DNA of 64,000 nucleotides from Elizabethkingia occulta (GCF_002023715.1 NZ_MAHX01000005.1:186001-250000); one strand, 5' to 3'; shown: positions 27,434-35,346, counted from the stretch's first letter. Notes: generated by a model not told the origin, from the letters alone. Program-made: numbers and translations.

Positions 27434-27921
27434 TTAAATTATATTTCCAGAATATCTCATGACAATGATATCTGATGTCTCCTGAGCATTATTATCAATC
27501 TCTTGAAATCCTGCTTTTTTATAAAGATTAAAAGCTTTTACATTGTCAGCCCTTACTTCAAGTCCTATTGCTATATCATGAAATCTGCTCTTTGCTTCCT
27601 GAATAGCGGTCTGTACAAGTCCCTTTCCGATATTGCTACCCTGAAATCCTTTCTTCACGTACATCTGCAGAATATTGCCTGTGTTATTCCCGAAATTTGC
27701 AAAAGTACAAATTCCCGATAGTTCATTATCAACAAAAGCTCCTGTTACGAATCTTTCAGGAATCTGATTTTCTATATCTTCTTCCAGTCGGAGTTTTTCT
27801 ATTTTTACAGATTCTTCATAGCTGGCACTAAATGCATCCGGAAATTCTCTAAGACTTCTAAACGGATCATTCTGTAAATTTTGCTTTCGTGCGGTAAAAG
27901 ATTTCGATATTCAATCTTCAT
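27434..27921 (-). pseudogene. GNAT-family N-acetyltransferase with a -1 frameshift
   Basis: Reading from ATG 27921 gives MKIEYRNLLPHESKIYRMIRLE, the normal start of a GNAT enzyme. The frame then fails and stops within about 20 codons. From the same point, the next frame continues SLREFPDAFSASYEESVK and stays open to the stop at 27434, including the acetyl-CoA loop region GFQGSNIGKGL and the C-terminal NVKAFNLYKKAGF. The two halves join perfectly if one A is added near 27855-27858 (GAAGT for GAAAGT). So the gene has either lost one base or carries a sequencing error. The C-terminal half alone (76 residues) would lack the N-terminal strands and is unlikely to work. Confidence 0.85.
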
Positions 27922-28166
27922 ATAAGCCGATTCATTACTTGTTTATGTACATTTTGGAGTACTAAATATACTGATTTTCTGTTTGGAAATGGTTCTTTTT
28001 TGCTATCCGAGACTGATTGTACAGATATATTATTCTTAAAGCAGAACAAAATCTATAAATTGTTAACAATAGATTTAAATAAAAATTTTTAATTTTACAC
28101 AAGCATTAATTAAATGCATTATATGAAAAAAAACTATCGTTTCTGTGAACTGTCAAACTTTATAAT

Positions 28167-28484
28167 ATGCCGGAATTGAAAATGCAGGATGCCCAAATGC
28201 TTTTAAAGAAGATCTATGCCAACCCTAAAAATTATGATCTGAAAAGTATTGATGGTGTGGTTTCTGGCGGAGATGATCAGGTAAGCTTTCGACTTTATAA
28301 AACAAAGGAAAAAGTTGTTTTTGAAGTTATTGTAGATGAACTGGTTTTTAAAAACAGTACCGGAGACTGGACAAACTCTTTGATTATGCTGGAAAATGCA
28401 ATCCGGAAAATAGAGAGAGAAGAAGAGAACTCCAAAATAGAACAAGCTATAGACAAACTCAGGAAATACCTGGCCGAAGAATAA
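28167..28484 (+). CDS. Small cytoplasmic protein of unknown function
   Basis: A 105-residue protein with no recognised family. It is predicted alpha-beta: an N-terminal helix (LKMQDAQMLLKKIYANP), three beta-strands (SIDGVVSGGDDQVSFRLYKT, KVVFEVIVDELVF), then a long charged helix rich in Glu/Lys (MLENAIRKIEREEENSKIEQAIDKLRKYL) that could form a coiled coil. No signal peptide or membrane span. It is monocistronic, with a clean terminator 10 bases after the stop. The 245 bases before it carry no other gene. Confidence 0.7.
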   Translation: MPELKMQDAQMLLKKIYANPKNYDLKSIDGVVSGGDDQVSFRLYKTKEKVVFEVIVDELVFKNSTGDWTNSLIMLENAIRKIEREEENSKIEQAIDKLRKYLAEE

Positions 28485-28493
28485 ATCAACTTT

Positions 28494-28520
28494 AAAGCAG
28501 ACCCATAAGTCTGCTTTTTC
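28494..28520 (+). terminator. Terminator of the 28167 gene
   Basis: AAAGCAGAC (28494-28502) pairs with GTCTGCTTT (28509-28517), with two more T before the C. Confidence 0.88.
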
Positions 28521-28673
28521 TATGCTTAAGAATTGAGACACTAAAAAAAACATGCATTAGACAGCACTGGAACTTATTGACATTATCTCCTTATCTTTAC
28601 AACGCCGAAAGGCATTACAGAGAAATACTACACTAACCTTCTGTAACAAATACTATATAATTTAGAATTAGAG

Positions 28674-29030
28674 ATGAGCAGTTTTAAAGATCAATATTAC
28701 AAAATAGAAGATTTTCTTACATTGGTAAGAAATAAGCAAGAACGTTCCGAGGACTATGATCCTGATTTTGTTTATGCTGTTTATTCAGAGCAAGATATCT
28801 TTGAACCCGGAATAACCGTTTATATTGGTGCACCAGCAGATATAGATGGTGATTATGATGACATATTTCCGGATGTTGTATACGAAAATGGGTTGCTGTA
28901 TATGTGCTCGGACGAAGATATTCAGGATGTTGTGGATCTCGCTTTGCGCCAGCAGCCAGCAGTAACGGATGAACAGTTAATTATAGCACTGAACCACTAT
29001 CTGGAAAATGATGATTTTCTGGATTTATGA
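28674..29030 (+). CDS. Acidic small protein, possibly DUF7716-like
   Basis: A 118-residue, strongly acidic protein (DYDPDFVYAVYSEQDIFEPG, DIDGDYDDIFPDVV). It ends in ALNHYLENDDFLDL. The layout, a YCYDEQF-like strand followed by a helix and a final YLxxDDFLD motif, recalls DUF7716 proteins, some of which behave as immunity-type proteins next to secreted toxins. That comparison is from memory. No toxin gene is adjacent. No signal peptide or membrane span. Monocistronic with its own terminator. Confidence 0.65.
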   Translation: MSSFKDQYYKIEDFLTLVRNKQERSEDYDPDFVYAVYSEQDIFEPGITVYIGAPADIDGDYDDIFPDVVYENGLLYMCSDEDIQDVVDLALRQQPAVTDEQLIIALNHYLENDDFLDL

Positions 29031-29040
29031 TAAACACATG

Positions 29041-29070
29041 AAAGCATTTTTGATTAAAAATGCTTTTTTT
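29041..29070 (+). terminator. Terminator of the 28674 gene
   Basis: AAAGCATTTTT (29041-29051) pairs with AAAAATGCTTT (29056-29066) around GATT, followed by further T. Confidence 0.88.
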
Positions 29071-29171
29071 ATTTCTTAGTGGGGATATTGTTACAATAAT
29101 CCTTTATTTGGCTACTCTGAAGTTAATTTCTATGACGAATTTTGTCACAGGAAAACAAAATATAATAAAAT

Positions 29172-29861
29172 ATGAAAGAGCTCTTATTAGTAGTAACCAA
29201 TATCGGCATGTATAAAAGTGGCAGGCTTAAAACCGGACTATGGTTAAGTGAGCTTACACATATCTATCATAGCGCAAAAGAACAAAACTGGAATATAACG
29301 ATTGCAAGCCCAAAAGGAGGTCTTACACCAATTGATCCGGAAAGCCTAAAACCTTTGGTACTGGATAAGATATCAAAACAATATTATGAAAGTTCATCTT
29401 TTATGCATGAGCTGGAAAACACAAAAAGTCTGTCGGAAGTATCTGAAAGATCATTTGATTGTATATATCTGGCTGGAGGACATGCAACAATGTATGATTT
29501 CCCTGATGATGTTACATTACAGACTATTATCCGAAAACAATATGAGCGAAACAAAATAGTTGCGGCAATATGCCACGGCGTTGGCGGATTGCTCAATGTA
29601 AAGCTTTCTAATAGCGAATACCTGATTAAAGGAAAAGCTCTTACAGGATTTGACTGGTTTGAAGAAACTCTTGCCAGGAGAAAAAGAGAAGTTCCTTTTA
29701 ATTTGGAAGCAGCATTAAAAGATAGAGGTGCTGATATGAGAAAGGCCTTTATCCCGATGACTTCTAATGTTGTAGTAGCAGGAAATCTTATTACAGGGCA
29801 AAACCCTTTTAGCTCTAAAGAAATGGCTAAGGTGGTCATAGAGCAATTGGATAAATCATAG
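29172..29861 (+). CDS. DJ-1/PfpI-family protein, Hsp31-like (class I glutamine amidotransferase fold)
   Basis: A 229-residue cytoplasmic protein, the length of Hsp31/HchA-type members. The nucleophile elbow is AAICHGVGG with Cys134 and His135. The conserved Glu27 (GLWLSELTH) and the AGGHATMYDFPDD loop (residues 101-113) complete the active-site set typical of Hsp31-like chaperones or glyoxalase III-type deglycases. It would act on methylglyoxal or as a stress chaperone; the sequence cannot separate these. It lies about 85 bases ahead of the membrane-anchored AraC gene on the same strand, so the two may share control. Confidence 0.88.
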   Translation: MKELLLVVTNIGMYKSGRLKTGLWLSELTHIYHSAKEQNWNITIASPKGGLTPIDPESLKPLVLDKISKQYYESSSFMHELENTKSLSEVSERSFDCIYLAGGHATMYDFPDDVTLQTIIRKQYERNKIVAAICHGVGGLLNVKLSNSEYLIKGKALTGFDWFEETLARRKREVPFNLEAALKDRGADMRKAFIPMTSNVVVAGNLITGQNPFSSKEMAKVVIEQLDKS

Positions 29862-29947
29862 AAATCCCTGCGTAGAATTCGGACATTTTTATTTTTAATG
29901 CATAAGACGTTTTTAATTTGTATTTTTATATGGCATAAAACGATAAT

Positions 29948-30982
29948 ATGGCATTAATAGCTGATCTGGGCAAAATCATTGTTTTTCTTTATTTGCTGTT
30001 GATTGTTTTTCTGGTTACATCCAAGAACAAAAGAAAGCTACCGGATTATTTATTTGCTTCTTTTCTTTTAGTCTCTATTGTAGATCTATCTGGCTTTTTC
30101 CTCGCCCCAGCTAATAATTTTTATCAGGCTTTTAAATTGGCTACTGTCCTGTTACAAATGCCTCTTTATTACTTGTATGTTAAATCTGCCTGTTATTACA
30201 ATTTTCGTTTAAACTCAAAAGATCTTTTACATACACTACCCTTCCTATGCTTTTTTATATTGTTTGCTATTAACGGAATCTCAAAACAAAACCATAAGAT
30301 TTTTGATACCGTTTCTATAGTACAATATTACAGCTATATTATTGCAGTACTCCTTGTACTCATGAGATTCAGAAAACTTTATCGGGATAACTATTCGGGG
30401 AATCATCATATTACCTACAAATGGTTGCTGCAGATTACAATAATCTTCCTTATTGGTAATTTCTTTGTGTTACTAAGGGATATTGTAAAAGATGATACTA
30501 TTCTGATGTATCTGTACACCTTTACAAGTTTCTTTGTCCTCTTTGCTATCAGTTGGTTTGTCCTGAACTGCTTGTACAGTCCCAATTTATTTGCCGGAAT
30601 AGATCAGGATCTGGTTGCTATAGATGTGACAGATAAATCAAAGGAGGAACCCGAGCAACTGAAGTCTCTTATGCATCTAATGGAAACTGAAAAACCATAT
30701 TTAGATGATGCACTTACGCTTCAAAAACTGGCAGAAAAAATCAATATACCGGAAAAGCAATTATCCATTCTCATTAATCAGTCTGCCGGAAAACATTTTT
30801 TTGATTTCATTAATGAATTCAGAATCAATTATGCAAAAACTCTTTTGAAGGAACAGCCCCAATTAACAGTTTTGGAAATACTATATGAAGCAGGTTTCAA
30901 CTCTAAATCTTCGTTTTATACAGCCTTCAAAAAAGAAACAGGTATTACTCCCACAGATTATAGAAAATCAGCTGTTAAATAA
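29948..30982 (+). CDS. Membrane-anchored AraC-family transcriptional regulator
   Basis: A 344-residue protein with about seven hydrophobic spans in residues 5-215 and a cytoplasmic AraC DNA-binding domain at about 245-340. The two helix-turn-helix units are ALTLQKLAEKINIPEKQLSILIN and LTVLEILYEAGFNSKSSFYTAFKKETGITPTDYR, the second carrying the usual AraC signature. Such membrane-tethered AraC regulators are common in Bacteroidota and are thought to sense envelope signals directly. A chain of hairpins follows the stop by 3 bases, ahead of the serine hydrolase gene. Confidence 0.9.
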   Translation: MALIADLGKIIVFLYLLLIVFLVTSKNKRKLPDYLFASFLLVSIVDLSGFFLAPANNFYQAFKLATVLLQMPLYYLYVKSACYYNFRLNSKDLLHTLPFLCFFILFAINGISKQNHKIFDTVSIVQYYSYIIAVLLVLMRFRKLYRDNYSGNHHITYKWLLQITIIFLIGNFFVLLRDIVKDDTILMYLYTFTSFFVLFAISWFVLNCLYSPNLFAGIDQDLVAIDVTDKSKEEPEQLKSLMHLMETEKPYLDDALTLQKLAEKINIPEKQLSILINQSAGKHFFDFINEFRINYAKTLLKEQPQLTVLEILYEAGFNSKSSFYTAFKKETGITPTDYRKSAVK

Positions 30983-30984
30983 TT

Positions 30985-31045
30985 GTCCGACTTTTAATCG
31001 GACTATTTTTTATCGAGAAAATAGTCCGACTTCCGGTATCCGGAC
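30985..31045 (+). promoter_or_regulatory. Terminator overlapping two alternative hairpins
   Basis: GTCCGA (30985-30990) pairs with TCGGAC (30998-31003) and is followed by TATTTTTT, a short intrinsic terminator. The same TCGGAC is also the start of a perfect 12-bp arm TCGGACTATTTT (30998-31009) that pairs with AAAATAGTCCGA (31018-31029). The last part of that arm, GTCCG (31024-31028), can instead pair with CGGAC (31041-31045). The three stems exclude each other in sequence, a layout seen in attenuators. Confidence 0.55.
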
Positions 31046-31099
31046 ATATTCACCGATGTAAAGTTTCAGATTTGCTTCATTATTTAAAACTTGAAACAA

Positions 31100-32752
31100 A
31101 TGAAACTACATCTCAAACCAGCATTGTCTATTTTTTTAGTTGCAACTTTCGGATTATTTTTTGGTCAGTCTGATTTAAAAAATAAGATCAGGAAAACAGA
31201 TTCTTTAATATACTCTTACTATAAACCAGACGCACCAGGTATGGCTCTGGGTATTATAAAAGACGGACAGATAATTTACTGTAAGACGACAGGACTTTCC
31301 AATATTGAATATAAAACTCCGGTAACAGATTCAACAGTATTCAATATAGCCTCAGGCTCTAAGCAGTTTACTGCATTTATGGCACTAAGAGCTGAACAAG
31401 AAGGTAAACTGTCACTGGATAATGATATCAAGACTTATCTTCCGGAACTAAAACACTTACCTTATAAAATTACAGTAAGACAATTGGCTAATCATACACA
31501 TGGCCTGCCTAATTTCACAGATATTCTGAAATTACAGGGTATCGGAGATGAAGTCTGGCTTACCCATGAGGAAGCAATCCGTACAGTACTGAGTATTAAA
31601 AATATTGTTTTCCCGCCAGGACAGCAATATCAGTATAATAATACAGGCTTTATGCTATTAGCAGAAATCTTGCACCGGGTTTACAAAAAAGACTTTGCTC
31701 AATTGGTGAAAGAATATATTTTCAATCCGCTGAGGATGGATAATAGTATCGTATTTGGTGATCCCGAAAAAAATATCCCAAACAGATCTGAATCTTATAG
31801 ACCGAAACATGGTTCTTTTCTAAAGTCTCCTGTCGGACAGGCGGAATACGGCTCTTCCAATATATATACAAGTCTGAATGATTATTGTAAATGGGCTGCT
31901 AATTTTCAAAATCCTTCAGTCGGAAATAGAGAAATCTACGATCAGATGCAGAAAAATACACTTCAGAACATTAGTAAAGAAGTGCAATATGGATTAGGGT
32001 TGCAAAGTGAGAAATATAAAGGACTGGATATTGTATTTCATGGCGGTGGTACATCGGGTTACAGATCTTATATCTTACATGTACCTTCACAAAAATTCTC
32101 CGTCGTGTTTCTAAGTAACAGAAGTGGATTTGAAGGATTAATAATGGCTTATCAGCTTGTCAATTTGTATCTGGGCGATAAAGAAACAGTACCTGCTCTA
32201 CCTCGGAATATGACATACACTTCTGCAGAACTTAAGAAATTTGAAGGTACGTACGAACTTAGTCCCGGCTATTATATCGAAGTGTCAGAGAAAGGCAAAC
32301 AGCTATATTGGGGATTATATAATGAAAAAGGTAGAGAAGAGCTTAAAATAGCAGGTGATGATAAATTCAGGATTACAAGTATTCCAACAGCATATCTTAC
32401 ATTTAAACCCGAACAGGTTAATTTCAGAATTGCTGATTTCACTTATATATGCAAAAGGGTAAAGCTTAATCCGCCAAAAGCTGAAAGCGTAAACCTAAAT
32501 AAGTTTACAGGTTTCTACAGAAACGAAGAGTTCAATACTATTTATCAACTGGTTGTTGAAAATAACCACCTGGTGGCAAAACACGCTATTAATGAAGACC
32601 TTATTCTATTCCCTATCAGTCAGACAAGTTTTTCTTCCGGAAAACAGTATTTCGGAAAAATTGATTTTAAAGCTGATGAAAAAGGAAATATTGAAGAGTT
32701 CAGTCTATCTGGTGCTGGTTTAGCAAATATAGAATTCAAGAAGATAAAATAA
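31100..32752 (+). CDS. Serine hydrolase, beta-lactamase class C / penicillin-binding-protein-like
   Basis: A 550-residue exported protein from ATG 31100. An in-frame TTG at 31091 adds only three residues. The signal peptide ends FGLFFGQ. The SxxK motif is IASGSKQF (Ser85, Lys88), the Tyr motif is YQYNNTGF and the third motif is FHGGGTSG. After the beta-lactamase domain (to about residue 350) there are two beta-barrel-like lipocalin-type segments (KKFEGTYELSPGYYIEVS and NKFTGFYRNEEFNTIYQL), as in D-aminopeptidase or esterase-type members. More likely a peptidase or esterase than a resistance enzyme. It is preceded by the hairpin chain and followed after 7 bases by a GNAT frame. Confidence 0.88.
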   Translation: MKLHLKPALSIFLVATFGLFFGQSDLKNKIRKTDSLIYSYYKPDAPGMALGIIKDGQIIYCKTTGLSNIEYKTPVTDSTVFNIASGSKQFTAFMALRAEQEGKLSLDNDIKTYLPELKHLPYKITVRQLANHTHGLPNFTDILKLQGIGDEVWLTHEEAIRTVLSIKNIVFPPGQQYQYNNTGFMLLAEILHRVYKKDFAQLVKEYIFNPLRMDNSIVFGDPEKNIPNRSESYRPKHGSFLKSPVGQAEYGSSNIYTSLNDYCKWAANFQNPSVGNREIYDQMQKNTLQNISKEVQYGLGLQSEKYKGLDIVFHGGGTSGYRSYILHVPSQKFSVVFLSNRSGFEGLIMAYQLVNLYLGDKETVPALPRNMTYTSAELKKFEGTYELSPGYYIEVSEKGKQLYWGLYNEKGREELKIAGDDKFRITSIPTAYLTFKPEQVNFRIADFTYICKRVKLNPPKAESVNLNKFTGFYRNEEFNTIYQLVVENNHLVAKHAINEDLILFPISQTSFSSGKQYFGKIDFKADEKGNIEEFSLSGAGLANIEFKKIK

Positions 32753-32807
32753 GGAAAGGATGAAGAATACTAAAAATAATATCTTTGTAATAAACAATAT
32801 CAAGACA

Positions 32808-33305
32808 ATGGCTTTAATTACGATGAGCAAATATAATCCGGAAGATTTTTTGATATTCCGGTCCCTGGTTGATGATGACGATGTGATGAAGTATGTTTCC
32901 GGCGAAGCATTGTCTGAAGAAAAGGCAAAAGCTAAATTTACTTCAATCCTTCATGTAAACAGTACACAAGATTCTCTGGGATATTTTAAAGTTTATAATG
33001 ATCAGAATGTATTTATCGGTGATTGCAAATTGGAAAAATACAAACATGACAATACCCTTCTGGAGATTGGTTATATTCTGAAGAAAGAATTCTGGGGAAA
33101 AGGTTATGGCTCCTTAATCTGTAAAGAACTGCTTGCTTTAGCAGAAAAAACCAAACCGGATATGAATTTAATCGGGAATATTGATCCTGAGAATACAGCT
33201 TCAAAAAGACTATTGGAAAAATTTGGTTTCAGTAGTTATACGACGGCTACAATAGACGGAATGATCACTGAAAGTCTTATGCTGACAAAGAAATCAGGGA
33301 AGTAA
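32808..33305 (+). CDS. GNAT-family N-acetyltransferase (RimJ/RimL-like)
   Basis: A 165-residue acetyltransferase if started at ATG 32808 (MALITMSKYNPEDFL). The frame is open to ATG 32760, which has AAGGAAAGG before it and would add 16 Asn/Lys-rich residues. I prefer 32808 because a perfect -7 box TATCTTTG lies at 32780-32787, inside that extension, and because homologous proteins usually begin near the KYxPxDF segment. The acetyl-CoA loop is EFWGKGYGSLICKELL, and the C-terminal ENTASKRLLEKFGF segment is typical of the RimJ/RimL group that acts on protein N-termini or small amines. Substrate unknown. Confidence 0.82.
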   Translation: MALITMSKYNPEDFLIFRSLVDDDDVMKYVSGEALSEEKAKAKFTSILHVNSTQDSLGYFKVYNDQNVFIGDCKLEKYKHDNTLLEIGYILKKEFWGKGYGSLICKELLALAEKTKPDMNLIGNIDPENTASKRLLEKFGFSSYTTATIDGMITESLMLTKKSGK

Positions 33306-33398
33306 TACTGAAACAGCAGGAATTTGTTTGAACATGCTGTTTCGCATTTTTACCATTCTTTTACGCATTTTTATCAAAACGAATACTCAACTGGATTG

Positions 33399-33475
33399 TA
33401 CCTTTGTACCGATCAATTAAATTGCAATAGCATATCAGGCTTTTCTAAAAGCAAATAATGCTATAATTTTTTTTC
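33399..33475 (+). ncRNA. Candidate small RNA with its own promoter and terminator
   Basis: A -7 box TACCTTTG (33399-33406) is followed by a compact fold: outer stem ATAGCAT/ATGCTAT (33427-33433 with 33458-33464), inner stem GCTTT/AAAGC (33439-33443 with 33448-33452), then AA and eight T. This has the form of a short transcript of about 60 bases ending at an intrinsic terminator. Every start codon inside stops within three codons. A further hairpin GGACCGC/GCGGTTC at 33492-33515 with T-rich tail could terminate a longer form. No known RNA family recognised. Confidence 0.45.
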
Positions 33476-33572
33476 ATCATTTGTGTTTTTGGGACCGCAT
33501 CAGCAGACGCGGTTCTTTCTTTTATAGTATAGTCCCCTATTCTCTTTTTATTAGTTAGTTAAATAATATTTG

Positions 33573-33621
33573 TATTCAGTATAATAAATATTGTAAAAAA
33601 CTGTTTAGTATATTCAGTATA
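33573..33621 (+). repeat. Direct repeats upstream of the AraC gene
   Basis: TATTCAGTATA occurs at 33573-33583 and again at 33611-33621, 38 bases apart, ending 51 bases before ATG 33672. AraC-type proteins bind direct repeats, so this may be an autoregulatory site. Confidence 0.4.
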
Positions 33622-33671
33622 TTTTTATATTTATCCAATTATTGGCTAATATAAATAATCATAAATCGATT

Positions 33672-34541
33672 ATGGAGAATTTTTTAACAGAGTCTTTTTT
33701 ACATGCCGATAACAGCAATCAGTATATCAATACCAAGGATATTGATGAACTTTTGCGACTAAGGCCTACAGAACTCTTTCAGCCACATAAGACTATGTTC
33801 AATATTATCCACCTTTTCACCGAAGGGAAAGGCAGAGTAACCGTTGACTTTAACACGTTCGATATTGAGGAAAAACACATTTTGTTTATTTCTCAGAATC
33901 AGATTAGCCAGCTCCATGATCCTGTTAATTATAAAAGTAAGATTCTGATCTTTACTGAAGATTTTTTCGCAAAGAATGTATTTCAAACACAATTCTTTGG
34001 TCAGGCACATTTATTTAATGATCCATTACTACTGCCCTATTTTGATCTGGGCGACAGATATGAAGAGGTTATGTCTTTATTCAATTTTATCAGTGCTGAA
34101 TTGGATAGACCTTATAATGAAGTCCAGACAACAATTCTCAACAACTATTTATTCAATATACTTCTGATTGTTGAAAGCCTTTGCGAAAGAAAAGATATTA
34201 AGCTGGTGGTAAATGATGAAAAGCTTTTGGTATCGAAGTTCAAGTCTATTGTCAATGCTAATCTGAACTGGCAGTATAATCTGGATTATTACACTGAAAA
34301 ATTGAATGTAGGACTCAGAACACTTCAAAATGCCTTTCAGCTTACAGAAAAACAGACCCCAAAACAATGGCTTATTGACAGAATGATTCTGGAAATTAAA
34401 CGAAATCTGATCTATAAAGAAGTTGGAATAAGTTCTATAGCTTATAATTTAGGATTTAATGAAGTAACCAATTTTACAAAGTTTTTCAAATCCAAAACCG
34501 GACTTACACCAACACAATTCAGAGAACTTTCTTCATGGTAA
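33672..34541 (+). CDS. AraC-family transcriptional regulator
   Basis: A 289-residue protein from ATG 33672. A TTG at 33642 would add ten residues but has no support. The N-terminal half is a cupin-like sensing domain (PHKTMFNIIHLFTEGKGRVTVDF, HILFISQNQISQLHDP), as in regulators that bind a small ligand. The C-terminal 100 residues hold two helix-turn-helix units, ending SSIAYNLGFNEVTNFTKFFKSKTGLTPTQFREL. It converges on the first Cys-rich peptide gene across a perfect 13-bp terminator, and forms one side of the AraC/peptide/AraC cassette. Confidence 0.92.
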   Translation: MENFLTESFLHADNSNQYINTKDIDELLRLRPTELFQPHKTMFNIIHLFTEGKGRVTVDFNTFDIEEKHILFISQNQISQLHDPVNYKSKILIFTEDFFAKNVFQTQFFGQAHLFNDPLLLPYFDLGDRYEEVMSLFNFISAELDRPYNEVQTTILNNYLFNILLIVESLCERKDIKLVVNDEKLLVSKFKSIVNANLNWQYNLDYYTEKLNVGLRTLQNAFQLTEKQTPKQWLIDRMILEIKRNLIYKEVGISSIAYNLGFNEVTNFTKFFKSKTGLTPTQFRELSSW

Positions 34542-34553
34542 AAATAATTAAAT

Positions 34554-34583
34554 ATAAAAGGGATGCTGGTGCATCCCTTTTAT
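34554..34583. terminator. Bidirectional terminator between araC and the first peptide gene
   Basis: A perfect 13-bp stem (34554-34566 with 34571-34583, core AAAAGGGATGC/GCATCCCTTTT) around TGGT. The A and T ends let it act in both directions. Confidence 0.93.
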
Positions 34584-34584
34584 A

Positions 34585-34776
34585 TTATTCGCATATTGCA
34601 CAATCCATTAGACCATCTACTGTACCTATTGTATAGCCTCTGCAACTCTTCCCACCTAAACAAAAATTTTCTTCTTTGCTACAATCATTTGGACAATATC
34701 CAATTCCAAAGTCTGGCTTTTTGGGACCTCCGTTTCCGGTTGTATTCTTCAATTCTTTTCTGGTTAACTTTTTCAT
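34585..34776 (-). CDS. Bacteriocin-like Cys-rich peptide with GG-type leader (peptide 1)
   Basis: A 63-residue peptide. The leader MKKLTRKELKNTTGNGG resembles the double-glycine leaders of bacteriocin-like proteins common in Chryseobacterium and relatives, which are normally cut by C39 peptidase-containing exporters. The core has six cysteines (28, 32, 39, 45, 59, 62), Gly-rich stretches (CLGGKSCRGY) and an acidic end (DCAICE). Function unknown: it may be an antimicrobial, a signal peptide or a modified RiPP precursor. A second, related peptide gene lies upstream on the same strand. No exporter or modification enzyme is in the window. Confidence 0.82.
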   Translation of the reverse strand: MKKLTRKELKNTTGNGGPKKPDFGIGYCPNDCSKEENFCLGGKSCRGYTIGTVDGLMDCAICE

Positions 34777-34788
34777 AATGTAATATTT
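34756..34788 (-). repeat. Start-region repeat shared by both peptide genes (copy 1)
   Basis: 33 bases spanning the start of peptide 1 differ at only one position from 35326-35358, the start of peptide 2. The identical part covers codons for MKKLTRK and about 12 bases before the ATG, which probably contain the shared translation-start signal. Confidence 0.85.
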
Positions 34789-35205
34789 GTTTAATTGATT
34801 AGAAAGTAAATGTAATAAAAATCTAAATTCAGTGACATAATTTGGTGAATTTTTAAAATTAATACGGAAACCCGCAAGGAGATCCGGAAACCAAACACTA
34901 AACTTGGCACATGAAAATATTCAAAAATCTTTCATTGGAAGATAAACTAGAGATTGGCTTTATAATTCTTCTTTTTTGTCATCGAAATAGTAATTACATT
35001 ACCTGATGGAATGATATATTTAATTTTTAAAGAGGCAATTAGCCCCCTTATGTTAATATCTATGGGATATTCAAAATTGATTTTTGTCAATTAAAAAAAA
35101 ACAAATAATTATTTCTGTCGTAGAACGGAAATAATTAAAAAGCCAACAAAAAAGGGAGCTAAATGACTCCCTCATATCTGAGAATATTAAATATTCGTAA
35201 CAGAT
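34777..35205. other. Gap between the two peptide genes
   Basis: No gene supported. It holds the -7-like TACATTTA of peptide 1 (complement of 34807-34814), a weak AATTGA/TCAATT stem (35075-35092), a 9-bp inverted repeat AATTATTTC/GAAATAATT (35107-35136), and the terminator of peptide 2 (35154-35171). A 31-codon frame starting near 34911 on the plus strand (MKIFKNLSLEDKLEIG) has no promoter and no recognised relatives. Confidence 0.5.
35149..35172 (-). terminator. Terminator of peptide 2
   Basis: GGGAG (35154-35158) pairs with CTCCC (35167-35171). On the minus strand the stem is followed by TTTTTT. About 35 bases after the peptide 2 stop. Confidence 0.8.
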
Positions 35206-35346
35206 TTAATCATTACAAATCTGAGTTAAAGCCAGACAACGCATACCGATTGTGCAGCAATAATAGTTTCTACGACAATAAGAATCCTCTCCGCAAGCCT
35301 GCCCACCAACAATAGCACTCGTTTGTTTTCTTGTTAACTTTTTCAT
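35206..35346 (-). CDS. Bacteriocin-like Cys-rich peptide with GG leader (peptide 2)
   Basis: A 46-residue peptide. The leader MKKLTRKQTSAIVGG ends in a clear double glycine at residues 14-15, predicting a mature part of 31 residues beginning QACGEDSYC. It has six cysteines (18, 24, 30, 31, 37, 44) including a vicinal pair, a spacing that suggests three disulfides or a modified core. Its first seven residues equal those of peptide 1, and the DNA around the start is nearly identical. It lies between the second AraC gene and peptide 1 with its own terminator. Short length explains why automated gene calling would often miss it. Confidence 0.82.
   Translation of the reverse strand: MKKLTRKQTSAIVGGQACGEDSYCRRNYYCCTIGMRCLALTQICND

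Larger units (their letters stand above)
33306..33671. other. Intergenic region with candidate sRNA and araC control repeats
   Basis: No protein gene. In order it holds: a GAAACAGCA/TGCTGTTTC stem (33310-33318 with 33335-33343), possibly the terminator of the GNAT gene; a -7 box (33399-33406); the candidate sRNA described separately; a second hairpin with a T-rich tail (33492-33525); and two 11-base direct repeats TATTCAGTATA (33573-33583 and 33611-33621) upstream of the araC start. Confidence 0.6.

Noticed and set aside
28203-28553. Minus-strand 116-codon frame
   Set aside because: Overlaps the plus-strand 28167 gene and its terminator; composition looks like a reverse complement of a Glu/Lys helix.
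29384-29839. Minus-strand 151-codon frame inside the DJ-1 gene
   Set aside because: The plus strand has a complete DJ-1/PfpI active site; this is its shadow.
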